Shown one piece after another: positions 15,975 through 23,317 of a stretch of DNA of 64,000 nucleotides; the first letter of the stretch is position 1, and every line of letters starts with the position of its first letter. Below the pieces are notes generated by a model, which ran no database searches, was not told the DNA's origin, and saw only the letters and a program-made list of their open reading frames with translations. The DNA is from Microbacterium paraoxydans (GTDB lineage Bacteria > Actinomycetota > Actinomycetes > Actinomycetales > Microbacteriaceae): positions 682,001 to 746,000 of the forward strand of contig NZ_CP064873.1 in the NCBI RefSeq assembly GCF_019056515.1. The letters run 5' to 3'. The translations under genes were made by a program, and so were the position numbers.

Positions 15975-16961
15975 ATGACCTCTCCTCTCCTCACATCGAC
16001 ATCGCGATCGTCCGCACGGCTGTTCGATCCGAAGCTGCTCATCGGCGTCCTCGTCGTGGCGGCACTCCTGGTGATCTCGCTCTTCACCGGCGTGTACGAC
16101 ATCGCCGGCGCCGACGACGGCGCGCAGATGTTCCAGATCACCCGTGTTCCCCGCACGATCGCGCTGGTGCTCGCCGGCGCGGCGATGGCGATGGCCGGCC
16201 TCGTCATGCAGCTGCTCACGCAGAACCGCTTCGTCGAGCCGACCACCACCGGGACCACGGAGTGGGCGGGACTCGGGCTCCTCGCCGTGATGGTGCTCGT
16301 GCCGCAGCCCTCGCTTCCGCTGCGCATGGCCGGAGCCGTGCTCGCCGCGTTCGTCGGCACGATGGTGTTCTTCGCGTTCCTCCGCCGCGTCGCGTTGAAG
16401 TCGTCGCTCATCGTGCCCATCGTCGGCATCATGCTGGGCGCGGTGGTCGGCGCCATCACGACCTACTTCGCCCTCGCCACGAACTCGCTGCAGATCATCG
16501 GCGTCTGGTTCGCGGGCAGTTTCACGTCGGTCATGCGCGGCCAGTACGAGATGCTGTGGATCGTCGCCATCATCGGCGTCATCGTCTTCCTCGTGGCCGA
16601 CCGGCTGACCATCGCCGGGCTGGGGGAGGAGATCGCCACCAACGTCGGGGTGAACTACAACCGGATGATCCTGCTCGGCACCGCGCTGATCGCGGTGACG
16701 ACCGGCGTGGTGACCGTCGTCGTCGGCAACCTCCCCTTCCTGGGGCTCATCGTCCCGAACATCGTCTCGATGGTCCGTGGTGACGACCTGCGCAGCAATC
16801 TGCCGTGGGTGTGTCTTCTCGGCATCGCGATCGTCACCGTCTGCGACATCATCGGGCGGACGATCATCATGCCGTTCGAGGTGCCGGTGTCGCTGATCCT
16901 CGGTGTCGTCGGCGCGGTCGTGTTCGTGCTCCTCCTCCTTCGGCAGCGTCGTCGTGGCTGA
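15975..16961 (+). CDS. Iron-siderophore ABC transporter permease 1 (FecCD family)
   Basis: A 328-residue FecCD/BtuC-type permease with about 9-10 membrane helices. The conserved VPRTIALVLAGAAMAMAGLV and the late segment GNLPFLGLIVPNIVSMV (coupling-helix region that touches the ATPase) identify the family. It forms a heterodimer with the next gene product. It lies 48 bp after the binding protein gene, and its stop overlaps the start of the second permease by 8 bp, consistent with one operon controlled by the iron box at 14830. Confidence 0.92.
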   Translation: MTSPLLTSTSRSSARLFDPKLLIGVLVVAALLVISLFTGVYDIAGADDGAQMFQITRVPRTIALVLAGAAMAMAGLVMQLLTQNRFVEPTTTGTTEWAGLGLLAVMVLVPQPSLPLRMAGAVLAAFVGTMVFFAFLRRVALKSSLIVPIVGIMLGAVVGAITTYFALATNSLQIIGVWFAGSFTSVMRGQYEMLWIVAIIGVIVFLVADRLTIAGLGEEIATNVGVNYNRMILLGTALIAVTTGVVTVVVGNLPFLGLIVPNIVSMVRGDDLRSNLPWVCLLGIAIVTVCDIIGRTIIMPFEVPVSLILGVVGAVVFVLLLLRQRRRG

Positions 16962-17997
16962 GGCGACGATGACGGCGACCACGGCCCCGCGGACGACGCG
17001 GTCGGCCGGGGCGTTCACGACCGCACGGGCGCGCCGCCGCTACATCGTCGTGCTGGTGGTGCTCGGCGTGATCGCCCTCGGTTCCGCCTTCGGTCTCCTC
17101 GCCTGGGACAACCCGCTCCCCGTCGGCACCCCCGGCTTCTGGCGCATCGCGCAGCACCGCGCGACCGCCGTGGTCGTGATGGCGCTCGTCGCGGTCGCCC
17201 AGGCCGTCGCCACGGTGAGCTTCCAGACGGTCACGAACAACCGGATCATCACTCCCTCGATCATGGGCTTCGAGTCGTTGTACCGCGTCGTGCAGACCAC
17301 GACCGTGTACCTCTTCGGGGTGGCGGGTCTGGTGGCGATCCAGGGCGTCGGCCAGTTCGCCCTCCAGGTGCTCGTCATGGTCGGGCTCGCCGTCGTGCTC
17401 TACGGGTGGCTGCTGTCGGGCCGATACGGCAACCTCCAGATCATGCTGCTCGTGGGCATCGTGATCGGGGGAGGCCTCGGGGCGATCGCCACCTTCATGC
17501 AGCGGCTGCTCACCCCCAGCGAGTTCGATGTGCTCGCCGCCCGGCTGTTCGGCAACGTCTCCAACGCCGACCCTTCGTACCTCCCGCTCGCGGTCCCGCT
17601 CGTGATCGCGGCGTCCGCCCTGCTGTGGCTGCGGTCCCGGCGGTTGAACGTGCTCGCGCTCGGTCCCGATGCCGCGCGATCGCTGGGGCTCGACCACCGC
17701 AGGGAGCAGTTCCTCGTCCTGACGCTCGTCGCGGTGCTGATGGCCACCTCCACCGCCCTGGTCGGACCGATGACCTTCCTGGGCTTCCTCGTGGCGACGC
17801 TCGCCTACCAGTTCGCCGACACGCACGACCATCGGCTGATCTTCCCGGTCGCCGTCCTCACCGCGTTCTCGATCCTGGCGGGGGCGTACTTCGTCATGAA
17901 GAACGTCTTCTACGCGCAGGGCATGGTGTCGATCCTCATCGAGATCGTGGGCGGCACCGTGTTCCTCATCGTCATCCTCCGAAAGGGCAGACTGTGA
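16954..17997 (+). CDS. Iron-siderophore ABC transporter permease 2 (FecCD family)
   Basis: A 347-residue second FecCD-type permease, about 9 membrane helices. FWRIAQHRATAVVVMALVAV is the N-terminal conserved block and ALVGPMTFLGFLVATLAYQF the coupling region. GTG at 16954 was chosen (8-bp overlap with permease 1); ATG at 16969 with GAGG upstream is equally possible, and an in-frame GTG at 16903 would give an unlikely serine-rich extension. Its TGA overlaps the GTG of the ATPase gene. Together the two permeases form the translocation channel. Confidence 0.88.
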   Translation: MAEATMTATTAPRTTRSAGAFTTARARRRYIVVLVVLGVIALGSAFGLLAWDNPLPVGTPGFWRIAQHRATAVVVMALVAVAQAVATVSFQTVTNNRIITPSIMGFESLYRVVQTTTVYLFGVAGLVAIQGVGQFALQVLVMVGLAVVLYGWLLSGRYGNLQIMLLVGIVIGGGLGAIATFMQRLLTPSEFDVLAARLFGNVSNADPSYLPLAVPLVIAASALLWLRSRRLNVLALGPDAARSLGLDHRREQFLVLTLVAVLMATSTALVGPMTFLGFLVATLAYQFADTHDHRLIFPVAVLTAFSILAGAYFVMKNVFYAQGMVSILIEIVGGTVFLIVILRKGRL

Positions 17998-18749
17998 TCG
18001 CACTCGACGGCGTCCGCCGTGACTACAGCAGCGAGGTGGCGATCGGCCCCGTCGACCTCCGTATCCCGACCGGCGGGATCACCGCCCTCATCGGGCCGAA
18101 CGGTGCGGGCAAGTCGACGCTCCTGACCATGATCGGCCGGCTGAACGGGATGGACGCCGGAGCCATCGAGATCGCGGGGCTCGACGTCGCCTCCACGAAG
18201 TCGAAGGATCTGGCCAAGGTGGTCTCGATCCTCCGCCAGGAGAACCACTTCGTGACCAGGCTCACCGTGCGCCAGCTCGTGGGCTTCGGCCGCTTCCCGC
18301 ACTCCCAGGGGCGGTTGACGAGGGCCGACGAGGAGGTCATCAGCCAGGCCATCGACTTCCTCGATCTGGGGACGCTCGAGGGGCGCTACCTCGACGAGCT
18401 CTCCGGAGGACAGCGGCAGCGGGCCTACGTGGCCATGGTCCTCGCGCAGGACACGGAGTTCGTGCTGCTGGACGAGCCCCTCAACAACCTCGACATGCGG
18501 CACGCCGTGCAGATGATGAAGCACCTGCGGCGGGCGGCGGAGGAGCTCGGGCGCACGATCGTCATCGTGCTGCACGACATCAACTTCGCCGGGCACTACG
18601 CCGACCACATCTGCGCCATGAAGGACGGCCGGGTGGTGGAGTTCGGCCCGCCGGCGGAGATCATGACGGACGACGTGCTGAGCCGGGTGTTCGACACCCC
18701 GGTGCAGGTCGTGGACGGACCCTCCGGCCCCCTCGCCGTCTACTACTGA
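17994..18749 (+). CDS. Iron-siderophore ABC transporter ATP-binding protein
   Basis: A 251-residue FepC/FhuC-type ATPase. Walker A GPNGAGKST (near 33-41), signature LSGGQRQRAYVAM, and Walker B FVLLDEPLNNLD followed by the switch histidine in IVLHDINFAGHYAD. GTG at 17994 overlaps the permease stop (GTGA) and has AAAGGG 7 nt upstream. It drives import through the two FecCD permeases and closes the operon that begins at 14931. Confidence 0.92.
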   Translation: MIALDGVRRDYSSEVAIGPVDLRIPTGGITALIGPNGAGKSTLLTMIGRLNGMDAGAIEIAGLDVASTKSKDLAKVVSILRQENHFVTRLTVRQLVGFGRFPHSQGRLTRADEEVISQAIDFLDLGTLEGRYLDELSGGQRQRAYVAMVLAQDTEFVLLDEPLNNLDMRHAVQMMKHLRRAAEELGRTIVIVLHDINFAGHYADHICAMKDGRVVEFGPPAEIMTDDVLSRVFDTPVQVVDGPSGPLAVYY

Positions 18750-18755
18750 CGGGCG

Positions 18756-18953
18756 TCAGAGCTCGACGCCGTGGTCCTCGTCGTTCACGCCCGCGTTGTG
18801 GCCGCGGCGGGACTCGTAGCCGAGGAACCAGCCGAACCACACGATCGCCGCGAGCAGCACGCCCAGCCAGACGTTCTGGAAGATGAGGCCGAGGACGACA
18901 CCGGCGATCAGCAGGCCGACCGTGACGAAGATGCGCAGGGCGGTACGGGACAT
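18756..18953 (-). CDS. Small membrane protein of unknown function
   Basis: A 65-residue protein with two hydrophobic segments (about residues 8-24 and 28-44) and a charged C-terminus (YESRRGHNAG ... DEDHGVEL). No family with known function is recognised. A -10 TATGCT ends 6 nt before the ATG, supporting this start and a leaderless mRNA. It converges on the siderophore ATPase gene with 6 bp between stops. Confidence 0.7.
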   Translation of the reverse strand: MSRTALRIFVTVGLLIAGVVLGLIFQNVWLGVLLAAIVWFGWFLGYESRRGHNAGVNDEDHGVEL

Positions 18954-18959
18954 GCGCTC

Positions 18960-18965
18960 AGCATA
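18960..18965 (-). promoter_or_regulatory. -10 element TATGCT, leaderless promoter of the small membrane protein
   Basis: TATGCT on the minus strand ends 6 nt before the ATG at 18953. Confidence 0.5.
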
Positions 18966-18991
18966 CGTCGGTCGCTGCGATCACAGACCGA

Positions 18992-19951
18992 TCAGCGTCG
19001 GCGGTGGTCCTCCGGGGCGAGCCGAGGGCCGCGCCGTGCCTCGGCGACGCCGCTGGCGAAGATGAGCCGGATGACGCGCTGCCGGTGGCCGGCCCAGGGT
19101 GCGAGCAGTTCGACCATGCCGGCATCGTCCGTGCGGTGCCCGGTCAGGGCATGCCCGACCTCGTGCGCAAGATGGTAGTCGCCCACACTGACGGCATCGG
19201 GGTCGCCCAGCGCGCGGATCCGGGTCTCCGCAGCGGTCCAGACGCCGACTCCGGGCAGGCTCGTGAGCACGCGGTCACGGTCATCGCCGGTCGTGGCCGC
19301 TCGGACGGCAGCGGCGATGCGGTCGCCGCGCTCCGCCGCCCGCACGATGGTCTTCGATTGGGGCGGCTCCACTCCGGCGCGATGCCACGCCCAGGACGGG
19401 ATGCGTCGCCACTGCGCCGCCGTGGGAGCGACGGCCATCGGTCGCGGCGTCGGCCCCGGTGCCGGGTCGCCGTAGCGCGACACGAGGTACCTCCAGGCGC
19501 CGAAGGCCTGCATGGAGGTGACCTTCTGCTCGAGGACGCCGCAGGCGAGGGCATCGAAGACCTCATCCGTCCGCGCGAGCCGGATGCCGGGGTGCCGCCG
19601 GGCAGCCTCGGCGATGAGGGGGTGCAGGGAGGGATCGAAGCCGGTCGGGTCGTCGACGGCACCGCACAGCGCCGGCACGAGGGCGAGGGCGTGCTCGGCA
19701 CCCGGGCCCCAGGCGGTCGCCTTGACCTCGTTCCCCGACATCCGCAGGGCGAGCGTCGACGGACCCTGCGGCGTGCGGACCGCGCGCCAGATGACCGGGC
19801 CGTCGAAGACCGTCGTCGGATCGGCGCCACCGCGGCGCAGCATGCCGACGGTGCGCCGGAGATCGAGCGGATGCGGCGGGCGGTACGTCGTCTCCCGCGG
19901 AGGGTCCGCGCGGACGGCGCCCGCCGTCGCGGGGGCGGCGGCGAGGGTCAT
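18992..19951 (-). CDS. AlkA-like DNA-3-methyladenine glycosylase (HhH-GPD family)
   Basis: A 319-residue base-excision repair glycosylase. An N-terminal AlkA-like domain is followed by the HhH-GPD core: VLEQKVTSMQAFGAWRYLV, the hairpin-helix-hairpin LTSLPGVGVWTAAETRIRAL, and the catalytic Asp in AVSVGDYHLAHEVG. The protein is expected to remove alkylated bases; the exact spectrum is unknown. A -10 TAGGGT ends 6 nt before the ATG (leaderless). No FeS-cluster cysteines are present, separating it from EndoIII/MutY. Confidence 0.85.
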   Translation of the reverse strand: MTLAAAPATAGAVRADPPRETTYRPPHPLDLRRTVGMLRRGGADPTTVFDGPVIWRAVRTPQGPSTLALRMSGNEVKATAWGPGAEHALALVPALCGAVDDPTGFDPSLHPLIAEAARRHPGIRLARTDEVFDALACGVLEQKVTSMQAFGAWRYLVSRYGDPAPGPTPRPMAVAPTAAQWRRIPSWAWHRAGVEPPQSKTIVRAAERGDRIAAAVRAATTGDDRDRVLTSLPGVGVWTAAETRIRALGDPDAVSVGDYHLAHEVGHALTGHRTDDAGMVELLAPWAGHRQRVIRLIFASGVAEARRGPRLAPEDHRRR

Positions 19952-19957
19952 GCGCCC

Positions 19958-19963
19958 ACCCTA
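19958..19963 (-). promoter_or_regulatory. -10 element TAGGGT, leaderless promoter of the AlkA-like gene
   Basis: TAGGGT on the minus strand ends 6 nt before the ATG at 19951. Confidence 0.5.
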
Positions 19964-20004
19964 CGCGCGGCTCCTGACACCGGCCTCCCGGCGAGGGGAG
20001 CGCG

Positions 20005-20718
20005 TCAGAAGCGGTCGGGCGACGGGGTTCCGTGGCCGTAGCGGATGACGACGTCGGCGTGACGGTCGAACCGGTAGCCGATGCCGCGCACGGTACGGAC
20101 GATGTCCTCGTACCGGCCGAGCTTCGCCCGCAGCCGGCGCACGTGCACGTCGATCGTGCGCTCGCCCGGGGTCTCGTCGTCCTGGGCCTGCCAGAGGGCG
20201 GCGACGAGCTCGCTGCGCTCGATCGTACGGCCCTCGCGGAGGACGAGATACTGCAGCAGCTCGAACTCCTTGTAGGTGAAGGCGGCGGATTCGCCGTCGA
20301 TGAGCACGCGCTTGCGGGAGATGTCGACGGTGACGCCGGACTCCTCGGGCGTGGTCTCCTCCTCGGCGGCGGCCTTGGTGCGGGCGATCGCGCCGGGCTC
20401 CTGCAGGGCGAGACGCACGACGTCGAGGTCTCGGCCGCCGGAGCCTTGCGGGGCGAGGGCGACGGTGGCGTGGGTCTCGGCGCCGGGCGCGAGCTCGGCC
20501 AGCGTGCGGCGGAGGGCGTCGACGAGCAGCGGAAGGCTCACACCGGCTTCGGCGGCCTTGATCTCGTCCAGGCCGACGTAGAGGGCGAAGCCGCGGGGCG
20601 AGCGGACGGCGGGGAGGTCGGCGCCGGCCGGGGCCAGCGGGGCCGACGGCTCGGCGGGTCGGACGGTGCGGCTGGGGGCGGTGACGGCGGGACGCTCGAG
20701 AAGGGCGGAGTTCGACAT
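20005..20718 (-). CDS. Stand-alone OmpR/PhoB-type winged-helix regulator lacking a receiver
   Basis: A 237-residue protein. The C-terminal 100 residues are a clear Trans_reg_C winged helix (LIDGESAAFTYKEFELLQYL, RTIDVHVRRLRAKLG, VRTVRGIGYRF). The N-terminal 130 residues are not a CheY-like receiver: no acidic pair and no phosphorylatable Asp with the expected context are seen. They contain a Pro/Ala-rich stretch and a small alpha-beta region (LYVGLDEIKAAEAGVSLPLL). No kinase gene is adjacent, so signalling by phosphorylation is unlikely. The ATG has GAGGA 9 nt upstream. A promoter 255 bp upstream implies a long 5' leader. Confidence 0.82.
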   Translation of the reverse strand: MSNSALLERPAVTAPSRTVRPAEPSAPLAPAGADLPAVRSPRGFALYVGLDEIKAAEAGVSLPLLVDALRRTLAELAPGAETHATVALAPQGSGGRDLDVVRLALQEPGAIARTKAAAEEETTPEESGVTVDISRKRVLIDGESAAFTYKEFELLQYLVLREGRTIERSELVAALWQAQDDETPGERTIDVHVRRLRAKLGRYEDIVRTVRGIGYRFDRHADVVIRYGHGTPSPDRF

Positions 20719-21039
20719 GATGATGGGTCCTCAGGACGTGAGCCCGACGGGAGGGGGCTCGGATGCGTTGCACGAATGACCGGCGGAGCCGGGGAAGCGA
20801 GCACGGGTGTGTGCTCGGGACGCTGCTCTCGCAGATGGCGAGGAGTCAGGTCAGGCGAGGTGGCTGTTCGTTCAGCGACACATTCGGCAACACATGTCAA
20901 CGCGACCGGGCATCATCATCCCGGCAGTCCCGTTCGCCTCCTGGGCGGACATAGGGCGTGCGTTGATGGTCATGGGGGGATTATGTCCGATCGTGACGGG
21001 ACATGTCAAAACGCCCGGGCGCGTCGCAAGAGGCGTAAC
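20719..21039. other. 321-bp intergenic region with a minus-strand promoter and long leader
   Basis: No gene is supported here. The stretch separates the winged-helix gene (minus) from a GNAT gene (plus). It holds a consensus-like minus-strand promoter at 20980-21009 and a second TTGACATGT at 20892-20900 without a matching -10. The first 60 bp next to the winged-helix start contain an inverted CCCGAC/GGGCTC-rich segment. The 255-nt transcribed leader is long for this window, where most genes have little or no 5' UTR. Confidence 0.55.
20980..21009 (-). promoter_or_regulatory. Promoter for the winged-helix regulator
   Basis: On the minus strand, TTGACA (21004-21009) and CATAAT (20980-20985) are 18 bp apart, one of the best consensus matches in the window. 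The -35 is part of TTGACATGT, repeated at 20892-20900, which could be a binding site. Confidence 0.65.
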
Positions 21040-21357
21040 GTGACACGGATGACGATCTCGCACACCGTCGGCGGCTTCATCCTGACCGACGAGAAGGACG
21101 CATCGCGGTACACCCTCACGCGCGACGGGAAGCTCGTCAGCGTGCTCGACTACCGGGACGACGGCCACACGGTCGCCCTCACCCGGGCCTACACGGTCCC
21201 GGCATTCCGCGGGAACGGGTACGCCGGGAAGGTGGTCGAGGGGGCGGTGGCCGACATCGCGGAGCGCGGCGACCGCAAGGTGGACGCCGTCTGCTGGTAC
21301 GTGGCGGAGTGGTTCGCCGCGCACCCCGAGCAGTCGGGTCTTCTCCGCACGCGCTGA
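21040..21357 (+). CDS. GNAT-family N-acetyltransferase (short YidJ-like)
   Basis: A 105-residue single-domain acetyltransferase of the short GNAT group. The acetyl-CoA loop VPAFRGNGYAGKVVEGAV and the following strand VDAVCWYVAEWFAAHPE are typical. GTG at 21040 was chosen because AAGAGG lies about 7 nt upstream; ATG at 21049 is an alternative 3 codons in. The substrate is unknown; proteins of this type are small and widespread in Actinobacteria. Confidence 0.8.
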   Translation: MTRMTISHTVGGFILTDEKDASRYTLTRDGKLVSVLDYRDDGHTVALTRAYTVPAFRGNGYAGKVVEGAVADIAERGDRKVDAVCWYVAEWFAAHPEQSGLLRTR

Positions 21358-21409
21358 TCTTCCGGCTGTATGACGAACTGTTACGGCCGCCGCCTGCGAG
21401 GATGAGGGC

Positions 21410-21892
21410 ATGAGACTCGCCGAAGCCCTCGCCGCCCGCGCCGACCTGCAGCGCCGCATCGAGCAGCTGCGGGCGCGCATCGTCGCGAACGCCCGGTACC
21501 AGGAGGGCGAGGAGCCCGCCGAGGACGCGACGGCGTTGATCGAGGAGGCGGATGCTGCGCTGACCCGGCTGCAGAGCCTCATCCGCCGCATCAACGTCAC
21601 GAACGCCCGGCTCGACATCGGCCCGGACGGGACGATGACCGATGCGCTGGCCGCGCGGGACGTGCTGCGTCTGCGTCACGCCGTGCTCACGGACGCGGCG
21701 GGCGCGGCCTCGGGGGCGAACGAGCAGTACCTGCGGCAGATGCGCTCGGAGCTGCGGCAGGTGTCGGCGCTGCCCGTCGCCGCGCTGCGTGCGCGGGCGG
21801 ATGCGGTCGCCCAGGAGCTCCGAGAGCTCGACAACCGGATCCAGCAGGCGAACTGGTCGCATGACCTCGAGGAGGAGAGCGGAAGTCGGTAG
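21410..21892 (+). CDS. DIP1984 family protein
   Basis: A 160-residue predominantly helical protein of the DIP1984/septicolysin-like family, named after a corynebacterial protein. Characteristic parts are MRLAEALAARADLQRRIEQL, LIRRINVTNARL, the central TMTDALAARDVLRLRH and the final ELRELDNRIQQANWSHDL. The function is unknown despite a solved fold for the family. A -10-like GAGGAT ends 6 nt before the ATG, indicating a leaderless mRNA. It stands alone between the GNAT gene and sbcD. Confidence 0.85.
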   Translation: MRLAEALAARADLQRRIEQLRARIVANARYQEGEEPAEDATALIEEADAALTRLQSLIRRINVTNARLDIGPDGTMTDALAARDVLRLRHAVLTDAAGAASGANEQYLRQMRSELRQVSALPVAALRARADAVAQELRELDNRIQQANWSHDLEEESGSR

Positions 21893-22147
21893 TCGCGACG
21901 GAGCGGGCACAACCCTCAGCCGGCGGGGCAAGCCCGGCTCCTGTGGGCGGAGGGCAGCCCTGATCTCGCATCGCGCAGCCCCGCACGCCGCACAGGTGAA
22001 GGTGCACAGCGCATCTCGCATCACCGCGTGCCGACCGCCGCGACGAGGGTGGGTCAGGGGACCTTCCGCTTCCTCCTCGTGACTCGGGAGACGGCGCTCC
22101 CGGCACGCCTCGGAGGGAATGTCCGAGGGTCTTCGTACCGTGGGGGT
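21893..22147. other. 255-bp intergenic region before sbcD
   Basis: No ORF with a ribosome site or coding-like composition is supported on either strand. It contains a short direct repeat ATCTCGCATC (near 21962 and 22013) and, at its end, the sbcD -10. No tRNA-like or strong terminator fold is apparent. Confidence 0.4.
22136..22141 (+). promoter_or_regulatory. -10 element TACCGT, leaderless promoter of sbcD
   Basis: TACCGT ends 6 nt before the sbcD ATG at 22148. Confidence 0.5.
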
Positions 22148-23317
22148 ATGCGGATCCTGCACACCTCGGACTGGCACATCGGCCGGACGTTCCATGGCAA
22201 CTCCACCATGGATGCGCTCGCCGAGGTGCTCGCCGCCCTGACCACGCAGGTCAGGGAGCATGAGGTGGACGTGGTTATCGTCGCGGGCGACGTGTTCGAC
22301 TCCGCCACGCCCTCGGCCGCCGCCTACACCCTGCTCGGAGACGCTCTCGTCGGTCTGCACGAGACGGGAGCGCGGGTGGTCGTCACCAGTGGCAACCACG
22401 ACTCCGCCGCGCGGCTGGGGTTCCAGGCCCGACTGCTGCGCGACGGCATCCACGTGCTCACCGATCCCCTCGCGGTCGGCACGCCCGTCACGATCGACGA
22501 TGCCCACGGTCCCGTGCACTTCTTCGGTATCCCGTACCTGGAGCCCGCGATCGTCCGCCAGCACTGGCCGGAGGGCGACGCCGAGGGGCGGCAGCTGCGC
22601 ACGCAGGCCCAGACCATGACGCACGCGATGACGCTCGTCCGCGCGGGCATGCAGGAGCACGAGGGCCGGTCGGTCGCCATCGCCCACTGCTTCGCCGCGG
22701 GCGTGGAGCCGACGGAGGGTCTCGAGCGCGAGGTGCGGCAGGGCGGCCTCGACGTCGTCCCCCTCCGCGCGTTCGACGGCCCCGACTACGTCGCACTGGG
22801 CCACATCCACGGTCGCCAGCAGGTGAGCGAGCGGGTGCGGTACGCCGGCGCTCCGCTGCACTACAGCTTCGGCGAACAGCACAAGCCGCGCGGCTCCTGG
22901 CTGGTCGACCTGGATGCCGACGGCCTTGCGGGCGTCGAGTGGCTGGAGCTTCCGGTTCCGCGGCGACTGGTCACGCTGACCGGCACCTTCGAGGAGATCC
23001 TCTCCGCAGAGAGCGTGGCCGCGCACGCCGACGCCTGGGTGTGCGCCGTCTACACCGACGCCGTGCCGCAGACCGAGCCCATGCGACGGCTCCGCGAGGC
23101 GTACCCGCACTGTGCCATGGTGCAGCATCAGCCCGCTGCGACCGGAGAGGAGCGCGAGCGGTCGTACGGTGAGCGGCTGCGGTCCGCGGTGACCGATGCC
23201 GACCGGATCGAGGCGTTCCTCGAGCACGTGCGCGCCGGCCAGGGAGCCACCGAGGTCGAACGCGAGCTGATCCGCGAGGTGCTCGACGACCGGGTCCGCG
23301 CGGAAGCCCTCGTCTAG
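22148..23317 (+). CDS. sbcD: Exonuclease SbcD (Mre11-type nuclease subunit)
   Basis: A 389-residue metallophosphoesterase, the nuclease partner of SbcC in processing hairpins and protein-blocked DNA ends. Metal-binding motifs are D8-x-H10 in SDWHIGRTFHG, GDVFDSA, GNHDSA and GHIHGRQ. The ATG at 22148 was chosen because the family begins MRILHTSDWHIG and TACCGT sits 6 nt upstream; a longer in-frame start at 22028 has no support. The stop TAG overlaps the GTG of sbcC by one base, so the two subunits are co-translated. Confidence 0.96.
   Translation: MRILHTSDWHIGRTFHGNSTMDALAEVLAALTTQVREHEVDVVIVAGDVFDSATPSAAAYTLLGDALVGLHETGARVVVTSGNHDSAARLGFQARLLRDGIHVLTDPLAVGTPVTIDDAHGPVHFFGIPYLEPAIVRQHWPEGDAEGRQLRTQAQTMTHAMTLVRAGMQEHEGRSVAIAHCFAAGVEPTEGLEREVRQGGLDVVPLRAFDGPDYVALGHIHGRQQVSERVRYAGAPLHYSFGEQHKPRGSWLVDLDADGLAGVEWLELPVPRRLVTLTGTFEEILSAESVAAHADAWVCAVYTDAVPQTEPMRRLREAYPHCAMVQHQPAATGEERERSYGERLRSAVTDADRIEAFLEHVRAGQGATEVERELIREVLDDRVRAEALV

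Noticed and set aside
16903..16953. Upstream in-frame GTG start for the second siderophore permease
   Set aside because: It would add a Ser/Cys-rich extension overlapping the first permease by 59 bp, with no ribosome site; starts at 16954 or 16969 fit better.
21893..22147. A possible small gene or RNA before sbcD
   Set aside because: No ORF has a ribosome site or coding composition, and no tRNA-like fold or strong terminator is visible; only a short direct repeat was seen.
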